A stretch of DNA of 64,000 bases from Caballeronia udeis (GCF_001544555.2 NZ_FCOK02000040.1:18573-82572); one strand, 5' to 3'. Positions 41,883-51,876 are shown, numbered from the stretch's first letter. The notes: generated by a model not told the origin, from the sequence alone. Numbers and translations: made by a program.

Positions 41883-43688
41883 TTACCACTGGTACGAAGC
41901 ACCAGCACCAACCGTCGTACCCGCTGCAGACCAACCCGCGCCAACGCGCACCTTGATGTTCTGCGTGATACGAGCCGTACCGCCAAGGGCCGTTGCTGCA
42001 TAGCCCTGGAACGTACCGCCACCAATACCGATCGACAGCGTCTTGTTCGCGTCAACGTCCGGGATCATGGTCAGCGCCGTGGCTGCCGCAATACCGCTGT
42101 ACGCCTTACGAGCAATACCGCCCATTGCCGAGTTCATCTGGTTCAGGTTGACTGCATCCGTACCCTTCGTACCGGCAGCCACGTTCGTCACCTGACGCTC
42201 CTTGCCTTCGGAACCCATCGAAACGCTGTTGTCACGATCAGCAACCGAACCTGCGCCCAATGCCACTGCGTTGTTAGCCGGTGCCGAAGCGCCGTTGCCC
42301 ATTGCGATGGAGTCCTTACCGCTGGCGTTCGAGTTACCGCCGATAGCGATCGTGCCGTCACCCGTGCCGCTCGCACCACCACCAATCACAACAGCGTGAT
42401 CGCCGGAGGCCGAAGCCTTGTCACCCATGGCAATTGCGTCACTGCCAGTGGCCGATGCTGCTGCAGCCGGTGTGCCAGGGGCGCCATCAACACCGTTGAT
42501 ACCGTTGACGCCGATGCTCGTAGAACCCGTTGTCGCGATGTTCTTCACCGACGTTTCCAACGTTGAAACACGTGCGTTCGTCTGGTTCAACTGATTGCCC
42601 GTTACTGCGTCCGTGCTGCCATCTGCTACGTTGCCATCCGTCAGGCCGCTAAGCTTGGCCGTACCACCGCTCGTCGAAGCAAGCGTCAGCTGATCATGCG
42701 CCGCTGAGTCGTATGCCACTGCGTTCGGCGTTGCAACTCCACCACCTGCGGTGATGTTGTTCACCGTGGTCTGCAGTTCCGTCAGGCTGTTCGTGTTGTT
42801 CGTAACACGGCCGTCGATGTTGGTGATTGCATCACCCATGTTATGCACGGTGTTGCCACCAACATTGAACGACGGTTGCGTGATCGAACCATCCGGATTG
42901 ACCGCAGCACCGCCACCGATCGCCGTCGCCAAGCCACTTGCAGCGTTGTACAACTGCGTACCGTTGATCGCGTCGAAGCTTGCCGAGCTAACGTTACCGG
43001 CAGCTACACCGGTGATCCTGCGAGCACCTGCCGTACCGGTCATGTCGACCACGGTACCACCCGACAAAGAGCCGACCTTGATGTCACCAGATGCAGCGTC
43101 CTGAATCACCAGACCGTTGCCGGTTTCACCCGTGATCGTGGCAACCGTGGTCTTCAGGTCCGTCAAGCTGCTGTCAACCTTGGTGAACGCATCGCCAGCG
43201 TTGTGAACCGTTGAACCCTGGATCGAGTAGGTCGGGCCAGTTACATTACCCGCCGCATCAACCGCTGCTCCGCCGCCCAAACCAGCAACGACCGGCTTCA
43301 AATGGCTGAGGTTCACCGCCGACGTGTCCTTCGTTCCTGCCGAGACACTGGTCAGTTCACGCGTCGCGCCAGAGGTGCTTGCAAAGTTGACATGCGTGCC
43401 ATCCGTTGCGCCGCCAACCAACAGGTCAGCACCAGCAGCAGCTTGGGTGATCAGAGTCGAACCGCCACCGCCTGTTCCTGCTGCTGCGATTGCTGTCGTC
43501 ATCTGACCCAGGTTCACCGCGTCCGTGGTCGTGGTACCAGCAGCCACGTTCACGATCTTGCGCTCCTTACCCTTCGCACCGACCGACACCACGTTGTCCT
43601 GCGAGCCATCGCTGCCGTTACCCAGGATCACGCTGTTGTTGCCGATTGCAGCCGAGCCGGCCTTGGCGCCAACCCGTGTAGTTCGCCT
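41883..43688 (-). pseudogene. Trimeric autotransporter adhesin (YadA-like), 5' part missing
   Basis: An open frame of about 600 codons encoding the C-terminal part of a YadA/Hia-type adhesin. Hep/Hag head repeats are clear (SDAIAMGDKASASGDHAVVIGG and similar truncated here), with stalk connectors of the AGTKGTDAVNLNQM type and neck-like repeats. The last 60-70 residues are the complete membrane anchor, ending GAGASYQW. There is no signal peptide or ESPR, and the frame opens after a TGA at 43689-43691, within the sequence of the secretion ATPase fragment. The only nearby start is the GTG at 43631, inside a head repeat. The gene is therefore truncated by a junction with the neighbouring gene, unless the assembly is at fault. 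Confidence 0.82.
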
Positions 43689-44157
43689 TCAACTGGCTCA
43701 CGCCGATCGCGACGACTCTCGAGCCCGCTTCCGGAAGCACCACGAGGTAGGCGGCTTCCATTTCATCCTGGGCCGGCTGCTCGCCTTCCTTGATTTCAGC
43801 CGCGGGCTTGATGAGCTTGACGTCGGTCGGCGAACGGCCGATCAGCACACAGCCGCCGTGATCCTTGCGGAACAACACGACAGGCAGCAGCATGGGCGAC
43901 ACTTCGTGCGGTTGGCGTTCGATTACGCCGACCGAAAAGCCGGACTGTTCCATCGCGAGCTGCGCCTGTTTCGGCGTTATGAATCGTCCCGCGGGCAGGC
44001 CCGACAGCATGGACGCCTCGCTGGTCGGTTTGCCGTGGTAGGCAGCCATCCAGATGAGGCTTTGCAGCAAGGTGTCGTCAACCTTCGTCGATAGCGCCAA
44101 TGCGTCGCCGCCGTCCGGTTGAATGGGCGTTATCGCGCCCGGTACTTCATTTTTCAT
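43618..44157 (-). pseudogene. Type I secretion ABC transporter, N-terminal C39-like domain only
   Basis: A 179-residue frame. Residues 20 to about 155 match the degenerate C39-peptidase-like domain of LapB/HlyB-type type I secretion ATPases: DDTLLQSLIWMAAYHGKPTS, followed by LSGLPAGRFITPKQAQLAM, LLPVVLFRKDHGGCVLIG and VLPEAGSRVVAIG. The catalytic Cys is replaced, as usual in exporters that only use this domain as a substrate receptor. After LKANYTG, where the membrane domain should begin, the sequence changes to out-of-frame adhesin DNA and stops 20 codons later. The membrane and ATPase domains are missing, so the gene cannot make an exporter. Confidence 0.78.
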
Positions 44158-44773
44158 GGCATTTGACTGTTGAGCGTCCGGGAGGGGAGGCTTCCTGGCC
44201 TCCGGACCGGCCGGGGTGGATACGTCGTTCGAAACGACGCGGAACGATTCGTCGCGGAATGCATTTATTTCAGCGCGTGCATTATCTGCATCGGCTCGGA
44301 CGTGGAAAATCGGAAACGTCTTAAATACAAACAGAGAAAGGAATCCGTAATTGCAACTCTGCGCACTGGTTTAATGCGATGAGTTGATTCTCGGCATCGA
44401 GGCCTCGGAGAACCATGAGAAACGTCCTAATTAAACGGATGCCGCATAGGGGGAATCGGCCCGGTTTTAGCAGGCAGAATCAGGGACTTACGAGGCGGGA
44501 GCGAGCAGCGGCTGGGTTTGAGACGTGGAGATCAAATGCGAAAATGCCAGCGATTTAGATCGACGTTTTGGTTATTGAAAGATATTGAAGTGAATTGAAG
44601 CTGCCTTATATCGGTCTGGAGGGAGCTGAAGGGCACTAAGGCCAGACCCTCCTGGCGTATTAAACAGTACTTGTCAAAATGCGCATTTTCGCAAACCACG
44701 ATACAGCTCAGGCGACCAGGTGAGGCTCTGTGCTTTAAGCTACCCGGCTTGACTTCATCGGAAAGATTCATCC
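44158..44773. other. Long intergenic region between the secretion fragment and cutC
   Basis: About 600 bases with no convincing gene on either strand. It contains two hairpins: cgtcgtt/aacgacg with loop cga at 44223-44239, and ggtctgg/ccagacc at 44613-44619 and 44642-44648. It should hold the promoter of the leftward secretion gene and of cutC. Confidence 0.5.
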
Positions 44774-45550
44774 ATGACCGTACCCCCACTTCTGCTGGAA
44801 ATCTGTGCCGGTTCCGTTACCTCTTGCCTGGCGGCGCAAGAAGGCGGCGCAGGCCGTGTGGAGTTTTGCGACAACTTGCTGGAAGGCGGCACCACGCCGT
44901 CTTACGGCGCCATAGCGAGCGCCCGGGACAAACTGTCAATAGCATTGAACGTGATCATCCGGCCGCGCGGTGGCGACTTTCTCTATTCAGATGTCGAATT
45001 CGACGTGATGGAGCGCGACGTTTTCGCCTGTAAAAAGCTCGGCGTGGACGGCGTGGTGATCGGGCTGCTCACCGCCGATGGCGACATCGATTTGACCCGA
45101 ACCAAACGTCTGGTCGAACTGGCCGCGCCCATGCCGGTTACTTTTCATCGCGCGTTTGATGTAGCGCATGATCCGTTCAAAGCGCTGGAAGACATTATCC
45201 TTGCCGGCTGCAACCGCCTTCTTACCTCAGGTCAGGAAGCGAACGCGCTGGAAGGTCGAGTGCTGATCGGGAAGCTGCGCGAGGCGGCTGAGAGCAGGCT
45301 CGTGGTCATGCCCGGCTCGGGCGTACGGCTGAACAATATTGCGCAACTGGTCGCTGAAACGGGCTGCGTCGAATACCACACTTCTGGCCACGCGCCCTTT
45401 GCCAGCCGCATGCGCTACCGCAATGAGCGCGTGAAAATGGGCGGTCCGGGGCAGGATGAATACGCGATCGTGGAGACCTCGGCGGATCTGGTGAAACAGG
45501 TCATCGCCGAGATGAATGCAAGCTGGGAGCGCCTGCATTGTGCAGGCTGA
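44774..45550 (+). CDS. cutC: Copper homeostasis protein CutC
   Basis: A 258-residue TIM-barrel protein of the CutC family. It starts LLEICAGSVTSCLAAQEGGA and contains the conserved blocks RVEFCDNLLEGGTTPSYG, VIIRPRGGDFLYSD, and VTFHRAFDVAHDP. CutC was linked to copper tolerance in E. coli, but a direct enzymatic role is not established in the family. It is monocistronic, with a strong terminator after it. Confidence 0.93.
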   Translation: MTVPPLLLEICAGSVTSCLAAQEGGAGRVEFCDNLLEGGTTPSYGAIASARDKLSIALNVIIRPRGGDFLYSDVEFDVMERDVFACKKLGVDGVVIGLLTADGDIDLTRTKRLVELAAPMPVTFHRAFDVAHDPFKALEDIILAGCNRLLTSGQEANALEGRVLIGKLREAAESRLVVMPGSGVRLNNIAQLVAETGCVEYHTSGHAPFASRMRYRNERVKMGGPGQDEYAIVETSADLVKQVIAEMNASWERLHCAG

Positions 45551-45604
45551 TAGTGTGGCGAGACGCCCGCCAAGTGTCGCCATGCTATAGACCATCGGAT
45601 GTGA

Positions 45605-45633
45605 AAACGCCGGCGCCTGGAGCGCCGGCGTTT
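45605..45633. terminator. Bidirectional terminator between cutC and hemJ
   Basis: A 12-bp perfect stem, aaacgccggcgc and gcgccggcgttt, with loop ctgga, placed between the two convergent genes. Confidence 0.92.
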
Positions 45634-45650
45634 CGTCTGCCGCAACATGC

Positions 45651-46067
45651 TTAGAACGGCTTGATAACCACCAAAAGCGTTGCGCCCAGCAGCCCGAGCA
45701 CCGGCAACTCGTTGAACATGCGATACCACTTGTCCGAACGCGTATTCTCGCCGCGCTGAAACCGGCGCAGCAGAACACCGCAGTACGCGTGATAAATGAT
45801 GATGAGCACCACAATGCCGAGCTTTGCGTGCATCCACCCCTGGCCCTGGCCAATGCCCACGACCAGCAGCAGCCACAACCCGCACGCAAGCGCCGGCACG
45901 GCGATGAACGTCATGAAGCGGAACAGCTTGCGCGCCATGACCAGCAAGCGGGCGGTAGCCGCCGACTCGGTTTCCATCGCGAGATTGACGAAGATGCGCG
46001 GCAGGTAGAACAGGCCGGCGAACCACGAAGCGACTAATACTATGTGGAGGGATTTGATCCAGAGCAT
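45651..46067 (-). CDS. hemJ: Protoporphyrinogen IX oxidase HemJ (CopD-like membrane protein)
   Basis: A 138-residue inner-membrane protein with four helices. The first helix WIKSLHIVLVASWFAGLFYL carries the conserved His of HemJ, followed by FRFMTFIAVPALACG, WMHAKLGIVVLIIIYHAY and the terminal helix. HemJ oxidises protoporphyrinogen IX in haem synthesis in bacteria that lack HemG and HemY. The CopD-like copper transporter family shares the fold, so HemJ is chosen on the motif order and length. Confidence 0.88.
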   Translation of the reverse strand: MLWIKSLHIVLVASWFAGLFYLPRIFVNLAMETESAATARLLVMARKLFRFMTFIAVPALACGLWLLLVVGIGQGQGWMHAKLGIVVLIIIYHAYCGVLLRRFQRGENTRSDKWYRMFNELPVLGLLGATLLVVIKPF

Positions 46068-46123
46068 TGGAATGGCGGTCTCGCTTATTGTCGTTGCTTG
46101 TTGGCGTTACTTGTCGTCATCGA

Positions 46124-47401
46124 TTATTGGCGCGATTCGCCGTGACCGAGCACGACGTATTTCAACGATGTCAGCCCGTCCAGCCCAACCGGTCCACGCG
46201 CGTGCAGCTTGTCGTTGGAAATGCCGATTTCCGCGCCGAGTCCAAATTCGAAACCATCGGCGAAACGGGTCGATGCATTCACCATCACGCTCGCAGAATC
46301 GACTTCGCGCAGGAAACGCATGGCGCGGTCGTGGTCTTCCGTGACGATCGCGTCGGTGTGATTCGAGCTGTAGGTGTTGATGTGATCGATAGCTTCGTCC
46401 AGATCGTTCACCAGCTTGATCGACAGGATGGGTGCGAGGTACTCGGTGCTCCAGTCGGCTTCGGTCGCATCGTTGAGGAGACCGTCGTATCTGGCTTCCT
46501 GCAGTACCGCGCGCGCAGCCGCGTCCACGCGCAACTCCACGTCTTTCGCCTTGAACGCCTTGGCCAGTAGCGGCAAGGCTTCTGCCGCGATGCCCTTTGC
46601 GACCAGCAAGGTTTCCATCGTGTTGCAGGTTCCGTAACGATGCGTTTTGGCGTTATCGCAGACGCTGAGCGCCTTCGCCAGATCCGCCCGGTCGTCCACG
46701 TAGACGTGGCAGATGCCGTCCAGGTGCTTGATCATGGGCACACGCGCTTCTTCCATCAGGCGCGCGATCAGGCTCTTGCCGCCCCGCGGCACGATCACGT
46801 CGACGTATTCGGTCATGGTGATCAGCTTGCCCACCGCCGCGCGATCCGCCGTTGCGACCACTTGCACGGCTTCTTGCGGCAACCCGGCCGCCTCCAGTCC
46901 TTCACCAATCAATTTCGCCAGCGCCGTGTTGCATTCCAGCGCCTCGGAACCGCCGCGCAGAATGGCCGCATTGCCGGATTTAAGACAAAGCGCGGCGGCG
47001 TCGATAGTCACGTTCGGCCGCGATTCGTAGATGATCCCGATCACGCCCAGCGGCACGCGCATCTGGCCCACCTGGATCCCGCTCGGACGGAACTTCAAAC
47101 CGCTTATTTCACCAATGGGATCCGCGAGCGAAGCAACCTGCCGCAAGCCTTCGACCATGGTGTTCAAGGCTTTATCGGAGAGCGTCAGGCGGTCGATGAA
47201 CGCAGCGTCGTAGCCTTTGTCGCGGGCACGGGCGAGATCTCGCGCGTTCGCGTCCTTCAGCGCAACGCGCTCGCGTTCGATCGCGTTTGCGACCGCTTCG
47301 AGTGCGGCATTTTTCGCCGCCGTCGATGCACGCGCCATCGCGCGCGAAGCCCGGCGCGCACGGCGGCCGAGGTCGGTCATATATTCGTCGATGTCGGTCA
47401 T
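46124..47401 (-). CDS. proA: Gamma-glutamyl phosphate reductase
   Basis: NADPH-dependent reductase of proline synthesis that makes glutamate 5-semialdehyde. The 425-residue product has the aldehyde-dehydrogenase-like fold. Family signatures are GVIGIIYESRPNVTIDAAAL, VDVIVPRGGKSLIARL and the active-site Cys in HRYGTCNTMETLL. I start at 47401 (MTDIDEYM) because a purine-rich ribosome-binding site (aagaga) is six bases upstream; 47407 is also possible. The leftward order leuS-lptE-holA-proA suggests one long transcript. Confidence 0.95.
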   Translation of the reverse strand: MTDIDEYMTDLGRRARRASRAMARASTAAKNAALEAVANAIERERVALKDANARDLARARDKGYDAAFIDRLTLSDKALNTMVEGLRQVASLADPIGEISGLKFRPSGIQVGQMRVPLGVIGIIYESRPNVTIDAAALCLKSGNAAILRGGSEALECNTALAKLIGEGLEAAGLPQEAVQVVATADRAAVGKLITMTEYVDVIVPRGGKSLIARLMEEARVPMIKHLDGICHVYVDDRADLAKALSVCDNAKTHRYGTCNTMETLLVAKGIAAEALPLLAKAFKAKDVELRVDAAARAVLQEARYDGLLNDATEADWSTEYLAPILSIKLVNDLDEAIDHINTYSSNHTDAIVTEDHDRAMRFLREVDSASVMVNASTRFADGFEFGLGAEIGISNDKLHARGPVGLDGLTSLKYVVLGHGESRQ

Positions 47402-47486
47402 CGTCATTCTCTTGGTTTCGTTCGACGTTCGAGGTACAGCGCGGTTTTCGGCTTTTGGAGCCGAAGAGGGCAATTTTAAGCCGTTG

Positions 47487-48614
47487 TCAGGCTGGGCGCT
47501 TGTTAGCTGGTGGCGTCGGCTTCGTGGCAGGCGCGTTGCGTTGCAGCGGACTGCCCGATGACGCGACGGTCATCGCGAGTTCGAACATGCCGTCCCACGG
47601 GTCAGGCGGCGGATCGCCCGGGTTCGCACTGCCTCGCGGGCCAGTGCCGCCCGACAGGCCCTTGACCTGCCGGTCCAGCTTCGCCGCCAGCGACAACGCC
47701 TTTTCCAGCGCCGCCTCGGTCACCCGCGAAAGCGCAGGCCCGATCAGCCGTTCGCGCGGACCCCAGACGCGGTTCTCGCGCAGCAGCGTGGCGAGCGGCT
47801 TGCCGGCGGCCACGCCACGTTTCATCCGCAGCAGCGTGCGCACTTCTTCCACCAGCGCCCAGATCACGAGCGTTCCCGCTTCGCCTTCGCCCTTCAGGCC
47901 GTCAAGCATGCGTGTCAGACGGCCCACATCGCCGGTCAGCATGGCTTCGTTCAACTTGAACACGTCATAACGCGCGACGTTCAGCACGGCCTCGTGGATC
48001 TGCTCGAAAGTGAGCACGCCCGCCGGATACAGCAAACCCAGCTTCAGGATCTCCTGATGCGCGGCGAGCAGATTGCCCTCCACCCGTTCCGCGATAAACA
48101 CCAGCGCGCGCCGCCCGTCTTCGCCGGGAGCCACGCGCTGGTTCTGCGCGCTCAGCCGCTGGCCAATCCACATAGGCAACTGCGCACGTTCGACCGGGTC
48201 GATCTTCATCATGACGCCCGGCCCGCTCAGCGCCGTGAACCACGCGGACTTCTGCGTGGCGGCGTCGAGGCGTGGCAAGGTGATGAGCGTGAGAACGTCG
48301 GGGTTATCGGCGGCGGCCAGGGTTTTCAGCGCCTCGCCGCCTTCCTTGCCGGGCTTGCCGGTGGGAATGCGTAACTCGACCAGTTGGCGATCGCCGAAGA
48401 GCGACATCGACTGGCTCGCGCCCAACAACGAACTCCAGTCGAAATAACGGTCGACGACAAACACCGAGCGATCCGTGAAACCCTGCGTCCGGGCGCTCGC
48501 GCGAATCTTGTCGCACGCTTCCTGCGCGAGCAGATGCTCGTCGCCATAAACGACGTACAAGCCTTTCAGCCCTTTCGCGAGATGCGCGTCGAGCGCGTCG
48601 AGTCGAAGTTGCAT
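47487..48614 (-). CDS. holA: DNA polymerase III subunit delta
   Basis: Clamp-loader subunit that opens the beta clamp. The 375-residue product starts MQLRLDALDAHLAKGLKGLY and contains the delta signatures YGDEHLLAQEACDKIR, RYFDWSSLL and LFGDRQLVELRIP. The C-terminal oligomerisation helices are present, with a Pro/Gly-rich ending. It is 23 bases downstream of lptE, the usual proteobacterial order leuS-lptE-holA. Confidence 0.94.
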   Translation of the reverse strand: MQLRLDALDAHLAKGLKGLYVVYGDEHLLAQEACDKIRASARTQGFTDRSVFVVDRYFDWSSLLGASQSMSLFGDRQLVELRIPTGKPGKEGGEALKTLAAADNPDVLTLITLPRLDAATQKSAWFTALSGPGVMMKIDPVERAQLPMWIGQRLSAQNQRVAPGEDGRRALVFIAERVEGNLLAAHQEILKLGLLYPAGVLTFEQIHEAVLNVARYDVFKLNEAMLTGDVGRLTRMLDGLKGEGEAGTLVIWALVEEVRTLLRMKRGVAAGKPLATLLRENRVWGPRERLIGPALSRVTEAALEKALSLAAKLDRQVKGLSGGTGPRGSANPGDPPPDPWDGMFELAMTVASSGSPLQRNAPATKPTPPANKRPA

Positions 48615-48637
48615 GGTTTTTTGCGAAGCTCCGGCGC

Positions 48638-49285
48638 TTACAGCGGCGGCACAGGCAATGGCGCACGCGGGGCGATGCCCGGCAACGCTTCACTCGGCGC
48701 TGGATGCAGCGAACGCACGACCGCAAGCCGGCGCGTCAACTGGTCCACGGCGTCGAATTGCATGTCGCGATAAAGCGTCTGCGCTTCAATACCCTTCGCG
48801 AGCGTGAACTGGTCGCTATACGTCAGCGCCCGATTCAGCGAAATCACACTCGGCGGAATCAGCAACGTACCGTCGGCGCCGACCATCGAGTAAGTCAAGT
48901 TGTAGTCGAGTTCATACTCCTGCACGACACCTTGTGCATTCAAACTCAAGGTCTTCATGCCGTTTGAGCCACCCAGCGTAAGGATGGCGTCGGGCTTTTC
49001 GGCCTGCTTGACGACCACGGTGTCACTGCCGCCTTCCACTACGCGCTGCAGGCGTCCGAGCATTTCGGGCGTACCGCCGACAATGGCGAGCCGCTTGAAC
49101 GCGTAGTCCTGCTGACCACGCAACTGGAAACCGCAAGCGGACAGCAGCACCGCACTGCACGCCAGCGTCAGGATGGAGCGCCGGCTGATCGCGCGCTTCG
49201 TCTTCGTGTCGGTCGAACTCAAGCTGACAGCTTTCCTGCTCACAACGTCCTCCAGGATTTTCATGGCGCGCGATCTCCGGCTCAT
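48638..49285 (-). CDS. lptE: LPS-assembly lipoprotein LptE
   Basis: Outer-membrane lipoprotein that plugs the LptD barrel. The lipobox is LLSAC with the acylated Cys at residue 51, followed by the family start GFQLRGQQDYAFKRLAI. The signal region is long because I use the ATG at 49285, which overlaps the leuS stop (ATGA). Internal starts (MKILEDVV at 49264 or a GTG near 49243) would give a more usual signal. The mature part includes LTYSMVGADGTLLIPP and the typical LTYSDQFTLAKGIEAQ segment. It partners lptD encoded at 25477-27855. Confidence 0.9.
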   Translation of the reverse strand: MSRRSRAMKILEDVVSRKAVSLSSTDTKTKRAISRRSILTLACSAVLLSACGFQLRGQQDYAFKRLAIVGGTPEMLGRLQRVVEGGSDTVVVKQAEKPDAILTLGGSNGMKTLSLNAQGVVQEYELDYNLTYSMVGADGTLLIPPSVISLNRALTYSDQFTLAKGIEAQTLYRDMQFDAVDQLTRRLAVVRSLHPAPSEALPGIAPRAPLPVPPL

Positions 49286-51876
49286 ACGACCACGTTCACC
49301 AAACGGCCCGGCACCACGACGACCTTCTTCGGCGTGCGCCCTTCCGAAAATTTCTCGAACATCTCATGCGCGACCGCCGCCTTTTCGATGTCCTCGCGCG
49401 ACGCGTCCTTCGCCACGGTGAGCGAACCGCGCATCTTGCCGTTGACCTGCAGCACGAGTTCGATTTCAGCCTGTTCGAGTGCGGCTTCGTCCACTTTCGG
49501 CCAGGCCGCGTCGAGCAAACTGCCATGCAGATCGGCGTAGCCGAGTTCCTGCCACAACTGGAACGTGATGTGCGGCACGACCGGATACAGGACACGCAGC
49601 AATACGCTGAAGGTCTCGTTGAGAACAGCGGGCGTTGCATCCTTCGCGCTATCCACCGCGTTCAGCATCTTCATGGCCGCCGAGACGACCGTGTTGTACT
49701 GCAAGCGGCCATAGTCGAAATCGGCCTGCTTCAGGATGGTGTAGATCTCGCGGCGCAGCGTGCGGTCCGTGTCGTTCAGCTTCGATGTATCTAGCTTCGC
49801 GTGCGTTTTCAGCACGTCCGCGCGGCCATGCGCAAGTTGCCATACGCGACGCAAGAAGCGGCTTGCGCCTTCCACGCCCGTGCCCGACCACTCGAGCGAT
49901 TGCTCAGGCGGCGCGGCGAACATAACAAACAGACGCGCGGTGTCCGCACCGTAAGCATTGATCAACGATTGCGGATCGACACCATTGTTCTTCGACTTCG
50001 ACATCTTCTCCACGCCGCCGATCACCACCGGCTGGCCATCAGCGTTGAGCACCGCGCCAACCGGGCGGCCTTTGTCGTCGTGCGTGACGGTGACGTCGGC
50101 GGGATTGATCCATGTCTTCTTGCCCGCTGCGTCCTCGCGGTAATACGTTTCGTTGAGCACCATGCCCTGCGTGAGCAGGTTCTTTGCCGGTTCATCAAAC
50201 GTGACGAGACCCAGGTCGCGCATGACCTTGGTCCAGAAACGCGAGTACAGCAGGTGAAGAATCGCGTGCTCGATCCCGCCGATGTACTGATCCATCGGCA
50301 TCCAGTAGTCGGTGCGCTTGTCGACCATGGTTACCGCGTCAGGTGCTGCGTATCGCGAGAAATACCACGCGGAATCGACGAACGTGTCCATGGTGTCCGT
50401 CTCGCGTTTAGCGGGTGCACCGCACTTCGGGCACGTGCAATTGACGAACGCTTCGGACTTCGCGAGCGGATTGCCCGTGCCGTCCGGCACGAGGTCTTCC
50501 GGCAGCACGACCGGCAGGTCCGCTTCCGGCACCGGCACGTCACCGCACGTGGGGCAGTGGATGATCGGGATCGGCGTGCCCCAGTAACGCTGGCGAGATA
50601 TGCCCCAGTCGCGCAAGCGCCAGGTGATTTGCTTGTCGCCCAGGTTCTGCGCTTTCAGGTCGGCGGCGATTGCGGTGGTTGCTTCTTCGAAATCAAGGCC
50701 ATCGTACTTGCCGCTATTGACCAGCGTGCCCGCGCCCTTTTCCGCGTACCACTCTTGCCAGGCGTCCGTGCTGTAGGCCTTGCCTTCAACCGCAACCACT
50801 TGCTTGATCGGCAGCGCGTATTTCTTCGCGAACGCGAAATCACGTTCGTCGTGTGCCGGCACGCCCATCACGGCGCCTTCGCCATAGCTCATCAGCACGT
50901 AGTTGCCGACCCACACTTCGACCTTCTCGTGCGTCAGCGGATGCGTGACGAAAAAGCCCGTGGGCATGCCCTTCTTTTCCATCGTCGCGACGTCGGCTTC
51001 AGCCACGCCGCCGCGTTTGCATTCTTCGATGAACGCTTGCAGGTCCGCGTTATCGCGAGCAAGGCGCGTTGCCAGCGGATGTTCCGCGGCAACCGCGGCG
51101 AAAGTCACGCCCATGATGGTGTCCGCGCGCGTGGTGAACACGCGCAGCAGTTTGCTTTCGCCGTCGATCTCGTACGGGAAGCCGAAATTCACGCCGAAGC
51201 TCTTGCCGATCCAGTTCTGCTGCATCACCTTCACGCGCTCGGGCCAGCCGAGGCCTTCCAGGTCGCCGAGCAACTGGTCCGCATATTCCGTGATGCGCAT
51301 GTAGTACATCGGGATTTCGCGCTTTTCCACCAGCGCGCCCGAGCGCCAGCCGCGCCCGTCGATCACTTGCTCATTGGCGAGCACGGTCTGGTCTTCAGGG
51401 TCCCAGTTCACCGTCCCGGTCTTTTTATACGCGATGCCCTTTTCCAGCATCTTCAGGAACAGCCACTGGTTCCACTTGTAGTACTCGGGCTTGCACGACG
51501 CGATTTCCCGCGACCAGTCGATAGCGAGGCCCATCGACTGCATCTGCTTCTTCATGTAGTCGATGTTGTCATACGTCCACTTCGCCGGCGGCACGTTGTT
51601 CGCCATTGCCGCGTTTTCCGCCGGCATGCCGAACGCGTCCCAGCCCATGGGCATCAGCACGTTGTGGCCGTTCATGCGCAGGAACCGGTACATCACGTCG
51701 TTGATCGTGTAGTTGCGCACGTGCCCCATGTGGAGCTTGCCCGACGGGTACGGCAGCATGGACACGCAGTAGAACTTGGGCTTGTCGCTGGTTTCGGTCG
51801 ACCGGTAGACGTCTTTCGCGCGCCAGTCGCTTTGCGCTGCGGATTCGACGTCGGCGGGTACGTATTTATCTTGCAT
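49282..51876 (-). CDS. leuS: Leucine-tRNA ligase
   Basis: Class Ia aminoacyl-tRNA synthetase of 864 residues. The HIGH-like motif is KLHMGHVRNYT near residue 48, the KMSKS loop is KMSKSKNNG, and the zinc-binding insert is visible in CPTCGDVPVPE and CTCPKCGAP. The CP1 editing domain spans about 220-415 (TRADTIMGVTFAA). The start ATG at 51876 gives MQDKYVPADVES; upstream in-frame codons add non-family sequence. It overlaps lptE by four bases. Confidence 0.97.
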   Translation of the reverse strand: MQDKYVPADVESAAQSDWRAKDVYRSTETSDKPKFYCVSMLPYPSGKLHMGHVRNYTINDVMYRFLRMNGHNVLMPMGWDAFGMPAENAAMANNVPPAKWTYDNIDYMKKQMQSMGLAIDWSREIASCKPEYYKWNQWLFLKMLEKGIAYKKTGTVNWDPEDQTVLANEQVIDGRGWRSGALVEKREIPMYYMRITEYADQLLGDLEGLGWPERVKVMQQNWIGKSFGVNFGFPYEIDGESKLLRVFTTRADTIMGVTFAAVAAEHPLATRLARDNADLQAFIEECKRGGVAEADVATMEKKGMPTGFFVTHPLTHEKVEVWVGNYVLMSYGEGAVMGVPAHDERDFAFAKKYALPIKQVVAVEGKAYSTDAWQEWYAEKGAGTLVNSGKYDGLDFEEATTAIAADLKAQNLGDKQITWRLRDWGISRQRYWGTPIPIIHCPTCGDVPVPEADLPVVLPEDLVPDGTGNPLAKSEAFVNCTCPKCGAPAKRETDTMDTFVDSAWYFSRYAAPDAVTMVDKRTDYWMPMDQYIGGIEHAILHLLYSRFWTKVMRDLGLVTFDEPAKNLLTQGMVLNETYYREDAAGKKTWINPADVTVTHDDKGRPVGAVLNADGQPVVIGGVEKMSKSKNNGVDPQSLINAYGADTARLFVMFAAPPEQSLEWSGTGVEGASRFLRRVWQLAHGRADVLKTHAKLDTSKLNDTDRTLRREIYTILKQADFDYGRLQYNTVVSAAMKMLNAVDSAKDATPAVLNETFSVLLRVLYPVVPHITFQLWQELGYADLHGSLLDAAWPKVDEAALEQAEIELVLQVNGKMRGSLTVAKDASREDIEKAAVAHEMFEKFSEGRTPKKVVVVPGRLVNVVV

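Noticed and set aside
44223..44239. tRNA-like ttcgaa motif in the intergenic region
   Set aside because: It is part of a 7-bp hairpin, and no acceptor stem or anticodon arm can be fitted around it.
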